From: Pilimelia terevasa
GTDB taxonomy: Bacteria > Actinomycetota > Actinomycetes > Mycobacteriales > Micromonosporaceae
Direction of reading: 5' to 3'
DNA: 64,000 nt
NCBI RefSeq assembly: GCF_014647915.1
Contig: NZ_BMQC01000004.1
Location: 248,001 to 312,000 of the forward strand
The notes under the pieces were generated by a model that searched no databases, was not told the DNA's origin, and saw nothing but the letters and a program-made list of their open reading frames with translations. A program made the position numbers and the translations under genes. This document shows positions 36,134 to 44,231 of this stretch, in pieces; position 1 is the stretch's first letter, and each line of letters starts with the position of its first letter.

Positions 36134-37054
36134 TCAGACGCGCAGGACGCTGCGCCGACGCGCGGGCATCCGCGGGTTGACCATCTGGCGGCGGCTGTTG
36201 CGGCCCGGGTTCCCGTACTCCTCGAAGTCCTCCGGGTAGCCCAGGCCCCGGCGCGCGGCGGCCGTCATCCGGTCCCGGGCGGGGTAGGGGATCTCGACCT
36301 TGGCCCGGCGGCGGCGGCGGAACATCCGCACCAGCAGGCCGGTGCTGAAGGACATGATCAGTCCACCCACGACGAACCAGACGAAGGGGAGCTGCCCGGG
36401 CAGCACCGCGGAGGCCGACCGGACCGGCGGCGCGGCGGCCGCGCCGGCGGAGTCCGCCGGTACCTGCCCGCCGTCGTCCGCCGGTACCTGTCCGGTCTCG
36501 TCCGCCGGCTGCGACCCGGCCGGCGTGACGACACCGCCGGTGATGCTGATGCTGGTGGTGTTGGCGCCGAGCCGCTGGCCCTGCTCGTCGAGGGCCTCGA
36601 CCGTCAGGGTGACCAGGCCGCGCACGCTGGCGTCGGGGACGGTGACCGCGTACCCGGCGGTGACGCTGCGCCCGCGGCAGAGCTGCCCGTCGTCGACGCG
36701 CTGGTCGGTCAGGCGCAGCGCGTCGTCGACCCGGGCCTGGTCCAGCGGCACGACGGTGCCGTTCTCGTTGCGGGTGACCTGGATGTCGGCGGGATCCAGC
36801 CCGGACGGCGTCCTGACCGCCATCGACCAGCGGATCCGCTGGCAGTCGGTCGGGCCGCCGGACTGCTGCCGGACGGTCGCGTTCATCCGTGCGGTGTCGC
36901 CGCCGGCGCGCAGGTTCGCCGGGGCCTTGCCGATGTCGACGCGCGCCAGCGGCGGCGGGGCCGCCTCGGCGGCGAGCTGGGGGGCGAGACCGGCCGCGGC
37001 CGCCGCGACCGCGCCGACGCAGAGGGAGAGGCCAACGCTACGCAGAAAGGCCAT
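36134..37054 (-). CDS. Exported single-pass membrane protein, function unknown
   Basis: The 306-residue protein starts at the ATG at 37054 with AAAGGAG before it. It has a signal peptide (hydrophobic about 6-28, AEAA), then an extracellular domain (about 32-190) with two Cys (PTDCQR and GQLCRGR) that form an Ig-like, beta-rich region. A Pro/Ala/Asp linker with the repeated unit QVPAD follows. The membrane helix is near 222-242 (FVWFVVGGLIMSFSTGLLV). A basic cytoplasmic tail of about 60 residues ends in RRRSVLRV. The long tail after the helix argues against sortase processing. I recognise no family. It may be a surface receptor or wall-associated protein. Confidence 0.75.
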   Translation of the reverse strand: MAFLRSVGLSLCVGAVAAAAAGLAPQLAAEAAPPPLARVDIGKAPANLRAGGDTARMNATVRQQSGGPTDCQRIRWSMAVRTPSGLDPADIQVTRNENGTVVPLDQARVDDALRLTDQRVDDGQLCRGRSVTAGYAVTVPDASVRGLVTLTVEALDEQGQRLGANTTSISITGGVVTPAGSQPADETGQVPADDGGQVPADSAGAAAAPPVRSASAVLPGQLPFVWFVVGGLIMSFSTGLLVRMFRRRRRAKVEIPYPARDRMTAAARRGLGYPEDFEEYGNPGRNSRRQMVNPRMPARRRSVLRV

Positions 37055-37381
37055 TCGCCGCTCCTTTCGCTGGCGGGATTCGTTGCGGAGTCCACGATAG
37101 GCGGACGGGCCGCGCCGCAGTACGGGAAAGCGGGCGGCATCTTCGATCCGGGGCGGCACCACAATTGTCCGTCCGCGTTGAACCGATGCCGGCTTGCGCC
37201 CGGTTTGCCGAGGCCGTCCGACGGTCCGCGCGGCGCGCTGAGCGCGCCGCCGACGGCGCGGTCCCGGGGTCCGGTTTCGCACCGCGGGACCCGGGGTAGG
37301 TCAGGCCCACACGCGCCCTGCCCCGGCCGCGCGGCCGGGTGCCGCCAGCCGGCCGCGCCGACCCGATCAGGAGCCCCGCCG
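37055..37381. other. Divergent intergenic region with GACAATTGT element
   Basis: The 327 bases separate the exported membrane protein (minus) from the diiron-type enzyme (plus). ACAATTGT (37161-37168) is an A/T-rich palindrome. AGGAG at 37369-37373 is the plus-strand ribosome site. No clear sigma-70 pair or gene was found. Confidence 0.5.
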
Positions 37382-38392
37382 ATGCACCTGCCCACGCCGC
37401 GGGGCCCCGTCTCGGCCCGGCTCGTCGAGGACCTGCGCCGCGCCCCGCACGCACTGGCGGCGGTCGCGCCCGACTTCACCGGCCCGCCCCTGACGGACGA
37501 GGACCTGCACCTGACCCTGCACGTCTGCTACGAGCTGCACTACCGCGGCTGGGACGGCGTGGCCGCCGACTGGGAGTGGGAGCCGTCGCTGCTGCGGCTG
37601 CGGGCGGTCGCCGAACGCCGGTTCGAGGGGGCGCTGCGCGCTGCCGTCGCGGTACCCCGCGGCCCGGCGGCCACGGCACCGGCCATGGCGGCGGCGTTGG
37701 CGGCGCTGGTGCGGGCCGACGACGCGCCGCCGCTGAGCCGGTACCTGGAGCGGCGGGCGACCGCCGCCGAGTTCCGTGAGTTCGTCACCCACCGGTCGGT
37801 GTACCACCAGCGCGAGGCCGACCCCCACACCTGGGCCATCCCGCGCCTCGGCGGCGCCGCCAAGGCCGCCCTGGTCGAGATCCAGCGCGACGAGTACGGC
37901 GACGGGCGGCTCGACCGGATGCACAGCACCCTGTTCGACCGCGTGCTGGCGTTCTTCGACCTCGACACCCGGTACGGCGCGCATGTGGACGCGGTACCGG
38001 CGGTCACCCTGGCCAACAACAACCTGATGTCCCTGTTCGGCCTCCACCGCCGCCTGCGCGGGGCGCTGCTGGGCCACCTCGCCGCCTACGAGATGACCTC
38101 GTCGGTGCCGAACCGGCGGTACGGCGGCGGCCTGCGCCGGCTCGGCGGCGGGCCGGCCGACACCGTCTTCTACGACGAGCACGTCGAGGCCGACGCCGTA
38201 CACGAGCAGATCGCCGCCCACGACATGTGCGGCGGCTTCGCGGAGACCCACCCGGCGGAGGTCGCCGAGGTGCTGTTCGGCGCGGCGTGCGCGCTGCGGC
38301 TCGACGGCCTGGCGGCCGCCCACCTGCTGGACCGCTGGAAGGCGGGCGCCAGCTCGCTGTACCGGCCGGCCGCGCTCCCGGCCGCCGCCTGA
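37382..38392 (+). CDS. Iron-containing redox enzyme family protein (heme-oxygenase-like diiron fold)
   Basis: The 336-residue, mostly helical protein shows spaced acidic and His ligands. They are HYRGWDGVAADWEWEP, QREADPHTW, LVEIQRDEYGDG with MHSTLF, LFGLHRRLRGALLGHLAAYEM and HVEADAVHEQ. This set is typical of heme-oxygenase-like diiron oxidases and oxygenases, which activate O2 on two irons. The family also takes part in natural-product and lipid chemistry, but no substrate is evident here. ATG 37382 has AGGAG 8 bases upstream. It converges on the CDGSH gene with 24 bases between. A redox link between the two is attractive because CDGSH proteins carry iron-sulfur centres. Confidence 0.85.
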   Translation: MHLPTPRGPVSARLVEDLRRAPHALAAVAPDFTGPPLTDEDLHLTLHVCYELHYRGWDGVAADWEWEPSLLRLRAVAERRFEGALRAAVAVPRGPAATAPAMAAALAALVRADDAPPLSRYLERRATAAEFREFVTHRSVYHQREADPHTWAIPRLGGAAKAALVEIQRDEYGDGRLDRMHSTLFDRVLAFFDLDTRYGAHVDAVPAVTLANNNLMSLFGLHRRLRGALLGHLAAYEMTSSVPNRRYGGGLRRLGGGPADTVFYDEHVEADAVHEQIAAHDMCGGFAETHPAEVAEVLFGAACALRLDGLAAAHLLDRWKAGASSLYRPAALPAAA

Positions 38393-38416
38393 GACCGGAC
38401 GGGTACCCCGGAGTTC

Positions 38417-38689
38417 TCAGCCTGGGCCCGCGGGTTCTCCGCCTTCGCGGGTACCGGGGGCCGTGAAGCCGACCAGCTTGTGCGTCCCGTCGCAGAACGG
38501 GCGCCGCGCCGACCGCCCGCACCGGCACAGCGCCACGGTGGACCGGCCGGCGTCCACGGGCGTGCCGTCCTGGGCGACGATGGTGAAGTCGCCGCGCAGC
38601 AGCAGCGGCCCGTCGGCGCACACCGTCACCTCGGCGGCCCGCCGCGGCACCTCGCGCCGCCCGCCGCCCTGCTCCGTCCCGCCAGCCAC
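38417..38689 (-). CDS. CDGSH-type iron-sulfur protein
   Basis: The 90-residue protein has one CDGSH motif near its end: CRCGRSARRPFCDGTH, with three Cys and one His in the spacing CxCx8CxxxH that binds a [2Fe-2S] cluster. Ahead of it is a short beta segment (VTVCADGPLLLRGDFTIV). The GTG at 38689 has GGGAGG 8 bases upstream. There is no membrane anchor, unlike the mitochondrial relatives. Bacterial members are small electron carriers or cluster donors. It sits between, and opposite to, the diiron-type enzyme gene and the MpaB gene. Confidence 0.88.
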   Translation of the reverse strand: MAGGTEQGGGRREVPRRAAEVTVCADGPLLLRGDFTIVAQDGTPVDAGRSTVALCRCGRSARRPFCDGTHKLVGFTAPGTREGGEPAGPG

Positions 38690-38815
38690 GGCCGCCCCCT
38701 CCCGCCGGCACCCGCGGCGCGGGCACGGTCCGCACGGACGTGCCCGCGCCGCGGGTGCGGCAAACGCCCTCGCGGGGCGGGTTTGCCCGCGGCCGCGGCT
38801 GGGCACGAGTCGGGC

Positions 38816-39646
38816 ATGACCACTGCCCAGCCGGCCGACGCGGGCCTGTTCGGACCCGGGTCGGTGACGTGGCGGGTGCACGACGAGCCGGTCCTGCTGC
38901 TGGGCGGGCTGCGTTCGCTGTTCCTCCAGGCGCTGCACCCGCGGGCGATCGCGGCGGTCGCCCAGAACTCCCGCTACCGCGAGGACCCCTGGGGCCGCCT
39001 CCAGCGCACGTCGACCTACCTGGTGACCGCCATCTACGGCACGTCCGCTGAGGCCGCGGCCGCCGGTGCCCGGATCCGCCGGCTGCACGCCCGGATGTCG
39101 GCCACCGACCCGCGCACCGGCGAGCGGTTCGCCGTCGACGACCCGCACCTGCTGCGCTGGGTCCACGTCGCGGAGGTCGAGTCGTTCCTCACCACGGCCC
39201 GGCGGGCCGGCCTGCGGCTGACCGACGCCGAAGCCGACCGGTACTACGACGAGCAGCGCCGCGGCGCCGCCCTGGTCGGGCTGGACCCGGCGACGGTACC
39301 GGGCAGCGCGGCGCAGGTGCGCGACTACTACCGCGCGATGCGCCCGGAGCTGGCGCTGACCCGCGACGCCGCCGAGGCCCTGTGCTACCTGTTCGCGCCG
39401 CCGATGCCCTGGTGGCTCACCCTGTCACCGGCCCGGCCGGCGTACGCGGGGGTGGCCGCCGCCGCCTTCGCCTCGATGCCCGGGTGGGCGCGCCGCCGGT
39501 ACGGCGCCCTGGGCCTGCCCGTGGCCGACGCCGCGGCCACCGCCACGGCGCAGGCGCTGCGCACGCTGCTGCGGACCCTGCCGCGGCGGTGGTGGGAGAG
39601 CCCGGTGCACCGCGCGGCCCGGGAGCGCCTGGCCACCCCCGCCTGA
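38816..39646 (+). CDS. Oxygenase MpaB family (DUF2236) protein
   Basis: The 276-residue helical protein has the DUF2236 pattern: FGPGSVTWRVHDEPVLLLGG, LFLQALHPRAIAAVAQNS, RLQRTSTYLVTAIYG, DPHLLRWVHVAEVESF, and MPWWLTLSPARP near the end. Members such as latex-clearing protein and MpaB use a heme b, bound by a His and stabilised by an Arg, to cleave C=C or C-C bonds with O2. The His in the ALHPRA segment and the RT pair are the likely site. The ATG at 38816 is preceded only by weak purine runs. The gene is transcribed divergently from the CDGSH gene. Substrate unknown. Confidence 0.87.
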   Translation: MTTAQPADAGLFGPGSVTWRVHDEPVLLLGGLRSLFLQALHPRAIAAVAQNSRYREDPWGRLQRTSTYLVTAIYGTSAEAAAAGARIRRLHARMSATDPRTGERFAVDDPHLLRWVHVAEVESFLTTARRAGLRLTDAEADRYYDEQRRGAALVGLDPATVPGSAAQVRDYYRAMRPELALTRDAAEALCYLFAPPMPWWLTLSPARPAYAGVAAAAFASMPGWARRRYGALGLPVADAAATATAQALRTLLRTLPRRWWESPVHRAARERLATPA

Positions 39647-39777
39647 CAGCCGCCTGGCCACCCCTGCCGGCACCCCCGCCCGACAGCACGTGGTCACCGT
39701 GTCAACACACTCCGGTGGGACGCGCGCGGCGTCCGCGCCGCGGCAGGCTGGAAGGCAGCCGTCGCGGGGGAGGCAGC

Positions 39778-40509
39778 ATGATGGGCCGTTCGCACGCCCT
39801 GTCCGGGGTCGTGGTCTGGCTGGCCGGCTGCGCCGTCGTCGAGCGGGTCGGCCCCGACCTCGGCTGGCGGTCCCTCGCCGTCGGCGCGCTCGTCGCGGGC
39901 GGCGCCGCCCTGGCCCCGGACCTCGACCACCCCGGGTCGACCGCGGCCCGCGTCCTCGGCCCGGTGACGCGGTGGGCCGCGCGCGGCGTGGACGCGGTCG
40001 CCGTCCGGGTGCGCGACCGGACCTGCGCCTGCTGCGCCCGCCGCGGCGGCGGCCACCGGACGCTCACCCACACCGCCCTGTTCGCCGTCGCGCTCGGCGC
40101 CCTGGCGGCGCTCGCCGGGTGGGCCGGCCCGTTCGGCGCCGCGGCGGTGGTCTACCTCAGCGCCGCGCTGGCCATGCACGGCCTGCTGCGGCGCCGCACG
40201 CGCGGGCCGTTCGGCGGGCACGCCGTCGGCCTGCTCGCCGCGGCCGCCACCGTCGGCGCCGCGCCGGGCGGTTCGTGGTGGTGGCTGGGGCTGCCGGTGT
40301 TCGTCGGCTGCCTCACCCACACCCTCGGCGACTCCCTGACGGTGTACGGCACGCCGCTGCTGTGGCCGCTGCGGGTGCGCGGCTGCCGGTGGGCGCTGCT
40401 CGGTACGCCGAGGCGCCTGCGGTTCCGCACCGGCGGTACCGGCGAGCGGGTCGCCGTGGCGGTCATCGGCGCCGCCGGCGTCCTGGCCGCCTGGGCCCTT
40501 GCGGCCTGA
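39778..40509 (+). CDS. YdjM/LexA-type membrane-bound metal-dependent hydrolase
   Basis: The 243-residue integral membrane protein has His and Asp motifs of the YdjM/DUF457 family: MMGRSHALSG at the N-terminus, APDLDHPGS, HRTLTHT and CLTHTLGDSLT. Together they can bind metal at the membrane face. Four or five hydrophobic helices are visible. ATG 39778 has GGGGGAGG a few bases upstream; a second ATG follows at once. Members are predicted phosphohydrolases with no well-defined substrate, some under SOS control. A Cys-rich piece (CACCARRGGG) near residue 83 is unusual. A strong hairpin follows the gene. Confidence 0.85.
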   Translation: MMGRSHALSGVVVWLAGCAVVERVGPDLGWRSLAVGALVAGGAALAPDLDHPGSTAARVLGPVTRWAARGVDAVAVRVRDRTCACCARRGGGHRTLTHTALFAVALGALAALAGWAGPFGAAAVVYLSAALAMHGLLRRRTRGPFGGHAVGLLAAAATVGAAPGGSWWWLGLPVFVGCLTHTLGDSLTVYGTPLLWPLRVRGCRWALLGTPRRLRFRTGGTGERVAVAVIGAAGVLAAWALAA

Positions 40510-40626
40510 TCGGTCGCCCGGCCGGGAGCGGCCCGGTGCCGTCCCGGGCGTGGCCGGAGCCGCGGGGTCGGCGCGCTCCTGCGCGCGGGTCGAGGGGGCG
40601 CTGGCGGGCGGGTCCGCCGCGACGCG

Positions 40627-40662
40627 ACTGTGGCGGCGCCCGCATCGGGGCGCCGCCACAGT
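40627..40662. terminator. Bidirectional terminator, 15-bp perfect hairpin
   Basis: ACTGTGGCGGCGCCC (40627-40641) pairs perfectly with 40648-40662 across a six-base loop. It lies between the convergent YdjM-like and LPVTG genes. Confidence 0.85.
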
Positions 40663-40700
40663 GGCCGTTCACGTCACGTCATGGTGCGTGCCGCCCCGGG

Positions 40701-42386
40701 TCAGCAGCCCGTCTCCCGACGCCGGCCGAGGACCAGGAACAGCGCACCCAGGAAGGTGAGCGTGGCGCCGGCCGCGACGAACGGGGTCAGCCCCGCGCCG
40801 GTGACCGGCAGGGTCGGCTGCGGCGCGGTGCCGCCGCTGCCGTCGCCGGAGCCGTCCGTGCTGGGCACCGGGCTCGCCGTGCCGCCGGGCGTGGGCGTGT
40901 CAGTCGGCTCGGGGGAGTGGGTCGGCTCAGGCGAGTCCGTGGGCTCGGGGGAGTCGGTCGGCTCGGGGGAGTCGGTCGGCTCCGGGCAGTCCGTGGGGGT
41001 CGGGGTAGGGGTGGGCTCGACGGGCTTGCCGCAGCCGGCCGGGCGGGCGTAGGTGAGCGTGACCGCGGTCGGGCCGGCGGTGACGTCGACGGTCATGCCC
41101 GGCTCGGCGTCGACCGTCGCGCTCCCGGCGGTGCCGGGGGCCACCCGCAGGGTGCGGCTGTCGCCGCCGCGGGGGCGGACCGTGGCCGTGACAGGCGTGT
41201 TGCCGGCCGGGTTGGCCACCGTGACGGTCATCGAGGTGCAGTCGGCGGTGCTGGTCACGACCGGCGGCGGGCAGCCCGCCGGGCGGGTCCAGGTGCCGCG
41301 GGCCACGGTGTCGCCGTCGGCCCGGACGGTGAGGGTGCCGGCGTCCGCGGCGACCGCCACGTCGACCGTGGCGCCGGGGCGCACGGTGACGGTCCGGCTG
41401 AAGCCGCTGGCGGCGGTCACGGTGAACTCGGTGGGCAGGGTCGCGGCCGCGCCGTTGCTCAGGTGTACGGTCCGGCTGCCGTCGCAGGCGTCGGTGACCG
41501 CGGCGGCGGGGGTGGCGCAGCCGCCGCTGCCGCCCTCGTGGGCGCCGACCGGGCCGGTCGAGCGGTCGCCGGGGCTCCGGGCGCCGCCCAGGCGGGTGGC
41601 GGCGTACGGGGTGCCGCCGCCGAGCGGGGTGACCACGCCGGTACCCCAGACCAGGTACACGGTGCGGTAGCAGGCGGGCAGGTCGACGTCCAGGGTGACC
41701 TCGCGGTGGCTGCCGTCCAGGACGCCGGTGGCGGAGTCGAACAACTGCTGGGCGCCGGCGGACCCGGCGGCCGTGGCCGTGTACGACACGAGGGTGAAGT
41801 CCTGGCTCTGGCCGGCGCACAGCGGCAGGTTCCGGGTGCGGACCGTCGCGTTGCCGGCGGCGCCGTCGAACGTGTGGCCGTACGCGGCGGTGTCGGCGGG
41901 CGTGCAGACCGGGGCCGGGGGCCGGCAGGTGCCGTTGAGGCTCACGGTCCTGCTGGCCGACGCGGTGTAGCCGTCGGTCCACCGCGAGGACAGGCGCAGC
42001 GCCGCGCTGGTCGCCGTACCGGGCACCCGCTGCACGCCGCTGACCGTGCCGTTGCGGCCGTTGTACCGGGCGGGCACGACCGTGCCGACGGCGATGTCGG
42101 CGATCTGCGTGGGGGTGGCGGAGACGCTGGACAGGGTGGCCTTGCCGGCCCAGTCGTTGGCCACCGTCCAGGTGACGCGGTACTCGCCGCTGTCGGTGTC
42201 GCAGGCCACGGACGCGGTGATCGCGTTGGCGTGGGCGCTGGCGGGCGCGGCGAACGTCATCACGCCGGTGGCGCCGGCCAGGACACTGACCAGCACGGCC
42301 ATCCGGCGCGCGGTGCGGCCGGCGGCGCGGTGCAGCCCCTCGACCCGACGGTGCAGTCCAACTTTTCGGCGATGTGCAGCGCTCAC
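40701..42386 (-). CDS. LPxTG-anchored cell-wall surface protein
   Basis: The 561-residue protein begins at the GTG at 42386 (GGGGGG 7 bases upstream) with a long basic n-region and a hydrophobic core ending in PASAHA. About 430 residues of Ig-like beta domains with paired Cys follow. A linker rich in Pro-Glu-Thr-Asp then has five tandem SPEPTD-type units coded by 18-bp repeats. The end is a standard sorting signal: LPVTG, a membrane helix (about 535-552) and RRRETGC. A sortase elsewhere in the genome should attach it to peptidoglycan. A Ser/Thr/Asp-rich segment just before LPVTG is a usual wall-spanning stalk. The function of the outer domains is unknown. Confidence 0.88.
   Translation of the reverse strand: MSAAHRRKVGLHRRVEGLHRAAGRTARRMAVLVSVLAGATGVMTFAAPASAHANAITASVACDTDSGEYRVTWTVANDWAGKATLSSVSATPTQIADIAVGTVVPARYNGRNGTVSGVQRVPGTATSAALRLSSRWTDGYTASASRTVSLNGTCRPPAPVCTPADTAAYGHTFDGAAGNATVRTRNLPLCAGQSQDFTLVSYTATAAGSAGAQQLFDSATGVLDGSHREVTLDVDLPACYRTVYLVWGTGVVTPLGGGTPYAATRLGGARSPGDRSTGPVGAHEGGSGGCATPAAAVTDACDGSRTVHLSNGAAATLPTEFTVTAASGFSRTVTVRPGATVDVAVAADAGTLTVRADGDTVARGTWTRPAGCPPPVVTSTADCTSMTVTVANPAGNTPVTATVRPRGGDSRTLRVAPGTAGSATVDAEPGMTVDVTAGPTAVTLTYARPAGCGKPVEPTPTPTPTDCPEPTDSPEPTDSPEPTDSPEPTHSPEPTDTPTPGGTASPVPSTDGSGDGSGGTAPQPTLPVTGAGLTPFVAAGATLTFLGALFLVLGRRRETGC
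40903..40992. repeat. Five tandem 18-bp repeats in the LPVTG gene linker
   Basis: Five units of GTCGGCTCGGGGGAGTCG with one to four changes each run end to end and code for the Pro-Glu-Thr-Asp linker. Copy number could vary by slippage without breaking the frame. Confidence 0.88.
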
Positions 42387-42776
42387 GGTGCGGCCCCCCA
42401 AGGCGTCGAGACGTCGGGGGCGGTCTCACCACTGACTCCCCGTGCCGCAAGGTGACCGGTTACGCGGCGCGGATCTCTGTCTCCCCTTACATCGTCACTT
42501 TCTGTGGCGACTTCTCCAGAATAGGGGCGCCTGAAGCAAGGTAAATAGGGTGATTAAGTGGGATTCAGAGCGTACGAAAATGACTACCGAAAGTGACGAC
42601 GATTCGCCACAATAGTGGTGACAAATGACTTGTCGTCCGAATAGCTATGACGTAGGTCACATATGAGATGTGCGGTCCGTGAGGTTCCCTGCCGGGGGCG
42701 ATTCAGTGTCACCGGGTGCACTCTCCGTGACAGAGCCAGTGCGTCCGCGACCCGGCCGACGGGTACGGCGTCGCGG
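42387..42776. other. A/T-rich intergenic region between the LPVTG gene and the XRE-cupin gene
   Basis: The 390 bases include a stretch from about 42520 to 42665 that is clearly more A/T-rich than the rest of the window. It has short dyads such as GACAA-N5-TTGTC (42621-42635) and TGACGTAGGTCA. The promoter of the LPVTG gene probably lies here. CGCGAC (42746-42751) and GTCGCG (42770-42775) could form a terminator for the XRE gene. A plus-strand frame starting at 42663 is antisense to the XRE gene and has no support. Confidence 0.55.
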
Positions 42777-43382
42777 TCACGCTCCGGTCGGCCCCAGGTG
42801 GGTGCGCTCGCCGTCGTGGTCCAGGACGCACAGCATCTCGGCCGGCCCCCCGTGCGCGCCGAAGGCGTGCGGCACCATCGTGGAGAACTCGGCCGCCTCG
42901 CCGGCCTCGACCAGGATCGTCCGCCCGCCGAGCCGCAGCGCCACGGTGCCCGACAGCACGGTGAACCAGTCCCGGCCCGGGTGCACCCGCAGCGTCTCCG
43001 GTACCGGCCGGGTGAGCCGCAGCTTGGCGACGGTGACCCCGTGCGGCGCCCCCTCCCGGGAGAGCAGCCACGTGGTGATCCCCCGCGCCTCGTCGCGGTG
43101 CGGGCGGATCACCACGTCGTCGTTGGCGTCGGACTCGACGAGCTGGTCGAGGGTCGTCCCCAGCGCGCGGGCGATCGGGGCGAGCTGGTCCAGGGCGATC
43201 CGCCGGTGGCCGGTCTCCAGCCGGCTGAGCGTGGACGGGCTCAGGTGGCAGCGGGCGGCCAGGTCGTCCAGCGACCAGCCCCGGGCCGTCCGCAGTCCCC
43301 GGATCCGCTGCCGGACCACGGCGTCGAGCTCCCCGTCCTGCCTCCCGCCCTGCGCGGGCGGACGCGCGTCGTCTTGCTTCAT
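42777..43382 (-). CDS. XRE family regulator with cupin domain
   Basis: The 201-residue protein has an N-terminal XRE helix-turn-helix (about 20-78: RIRGLRTARGWSLDDLAARC; LSPSTLSRLETGHRRI) and a C-terminal cupin beta barrel (about 110-195: HPGRDWFTVLSGTVALRLGG; VEAGEAAEFSTMVPHAFGAH). Members bind a small ligand in the cupin and often control transport or amino-acid genes. ATG 43382 is used; the TTG two codons earlier is possible. A -10-like TAGCAT ends 7 bases before the ATG, so the message may be leaderless. The gene is divergent from a methyltransferase gene, with CTTGC/GCAAG half-sites at its start. Confidence 0.9.
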   Translation of the reverse strand: MKQDDARPPAQGGRQDGELDAVVRQRIRGLRTARGWSLDDLAARCHLSPSTLSRLETGHRRIALDQLAPIARALGTTLDQLVESDANDDVVIRPHRDEARGITTWLLSREGAPHGVTVAKLRLTRPVPETLRVHPGRDWFTVLSGTVALRLGGRTILVEAGEAAEFSTMVPHAFGAHGGPAEMLCVLDHDGERTHLGPTGA

Positions 43383-43409
43383 GCGCAAGATGCTATGCCA
43401 TCAGCGCAA
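43373..43409. promoter_or_regulatory. Candidate operator of the XRE-cupin/methyltransferase pair
   Basis: CTTGC (43373-43377) and GCAAG (43385-43389) form a dyad across the XRE start codon. A direct copy, GCGCAAG, recurs at 43403-43409, 20 bases from GCGCAAG at 43383-43389. The three half-sites lie in the 47-base gap between the divergent genes. Confidence 0.4.
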
Positions 43410-43429
43410 GGGTGCGCTACCGTGGTCCC

Positions 43430-44218
43430 ATGACGCACCCCTCCTCGCTTGCCGAGACCCTCGACCTCGACGTCGAGGTCCTGCACGAGTACCACCGCGA
43501 CCTCATCGACTGGGTGGCGTCGGCCACCGTGGACCGCCCGCGGGTCGTCGACCTGGGCGCGGGCACGGGCACCGGGGCCGTCGCGCTGGCCCGCCGGCTG
43601 CCCCGCGCCGAGGTGTACGCCGTCGACGTCTCCGACGAGATGCTGGCGCACCTGCGCCGCCGCGCCGACGAGGCGGGCGTCGGGGACCGCGTGCACACCG
43701 TCCGCGCCGACCTCGACCAGCCCTGGCCGGACCTCGGGCCGGCCGACCTGATGTGGGCCGCCGCCTCGCTGCACCACGTCGGCGACCCCGGCCGCGTCCT
43801 GGGGCAGGCGCACGCCCTTCTCCGCCCCGGCGGCGTCCTCGCGGTCGCCGAGCTGGACTCGTTCCCCCGCTTCCTCGCCGACCCGGCCGGCGCGGCCCTG
43901 GAGGAGCGCTGCCACGCCGCGCTGGCGCGGATGCGGCGCGAGCGCGGGATGCACCTGGACGCCGACTGGGGCGCCCTGCTGGCCGGGGCCGGGTTCGCGG
44001 TGGAGGCGACCCGGCGCACCGACCTCGCCCTGGACCCGCCGCTGCCGGCGGCCACCGGCCGGTACGCGCTGGTGTCGCTGCAGCGGATGCGGCACGGGCT
44101 CGACGGCAGGGTGGGCGCCGCGGACCTGGCGGCCCTGGACGCGTACGCCGCCGACCTCGACCGGGCCGACCTCAGGGTGCGGGCCACGCGGACGGTCTGG
44201 CTCGCCCGGCGGCCCTGA
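43430..44218 (+). CDS. Class I SAM-dependent methyltransferase
   Basis: The 262-residue protein has a classical SAM-binding Rossmann domain: motif I VVDLGAGTGTGAVAL (near 38-52), motif II acidic tip VYAVDVSDEML, and motif IV area ADLMWAAASLHHVGDP. The C-terminal part contributes a helical acceptor region (RRTDLALDPPLPAATGRYA). The sequence resembles ubiE/UbiG-type and small-molecule methyltransferases, but the acceptor is unknown. The ATG at 43430 is used. The GTG at 43412 would add six residues and lacks a ribosome site. The divergent XRE-cupin regulator 47 bases away is its likely controller. Confidence 0.9.
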   Translation: MTHPSSLAETLDLDVEVLHEYHRDLIDWVASATVDRPRVVDLGAGTGTGAVALARRLPRAEVYAVDVSDEMLAHLRRRADEAGVGDRVHTVRADLDQPWPDLGPADLMWAAASLHHVGDPGRVLGQAHALLRPGGVLAVAELDSFPRFLADPAGAALEERCHAALARMRRERGMHLDADWGALLAGAGFAVEATRRTDLALDPPLPAATGRYALVSLQRMRHGLDGRVGAADLAALDAYAADLDRADLRVRATRTVWLARRP

Positions 44219-44231
44219 CCACCGGCGCGCT

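Noticed and set aside
36134-37054. Second exosortase or sortase substrate
   Set aside because: The membrane helix is followed by about 60 cytoplasmic residues and no sorting motif precedes it.
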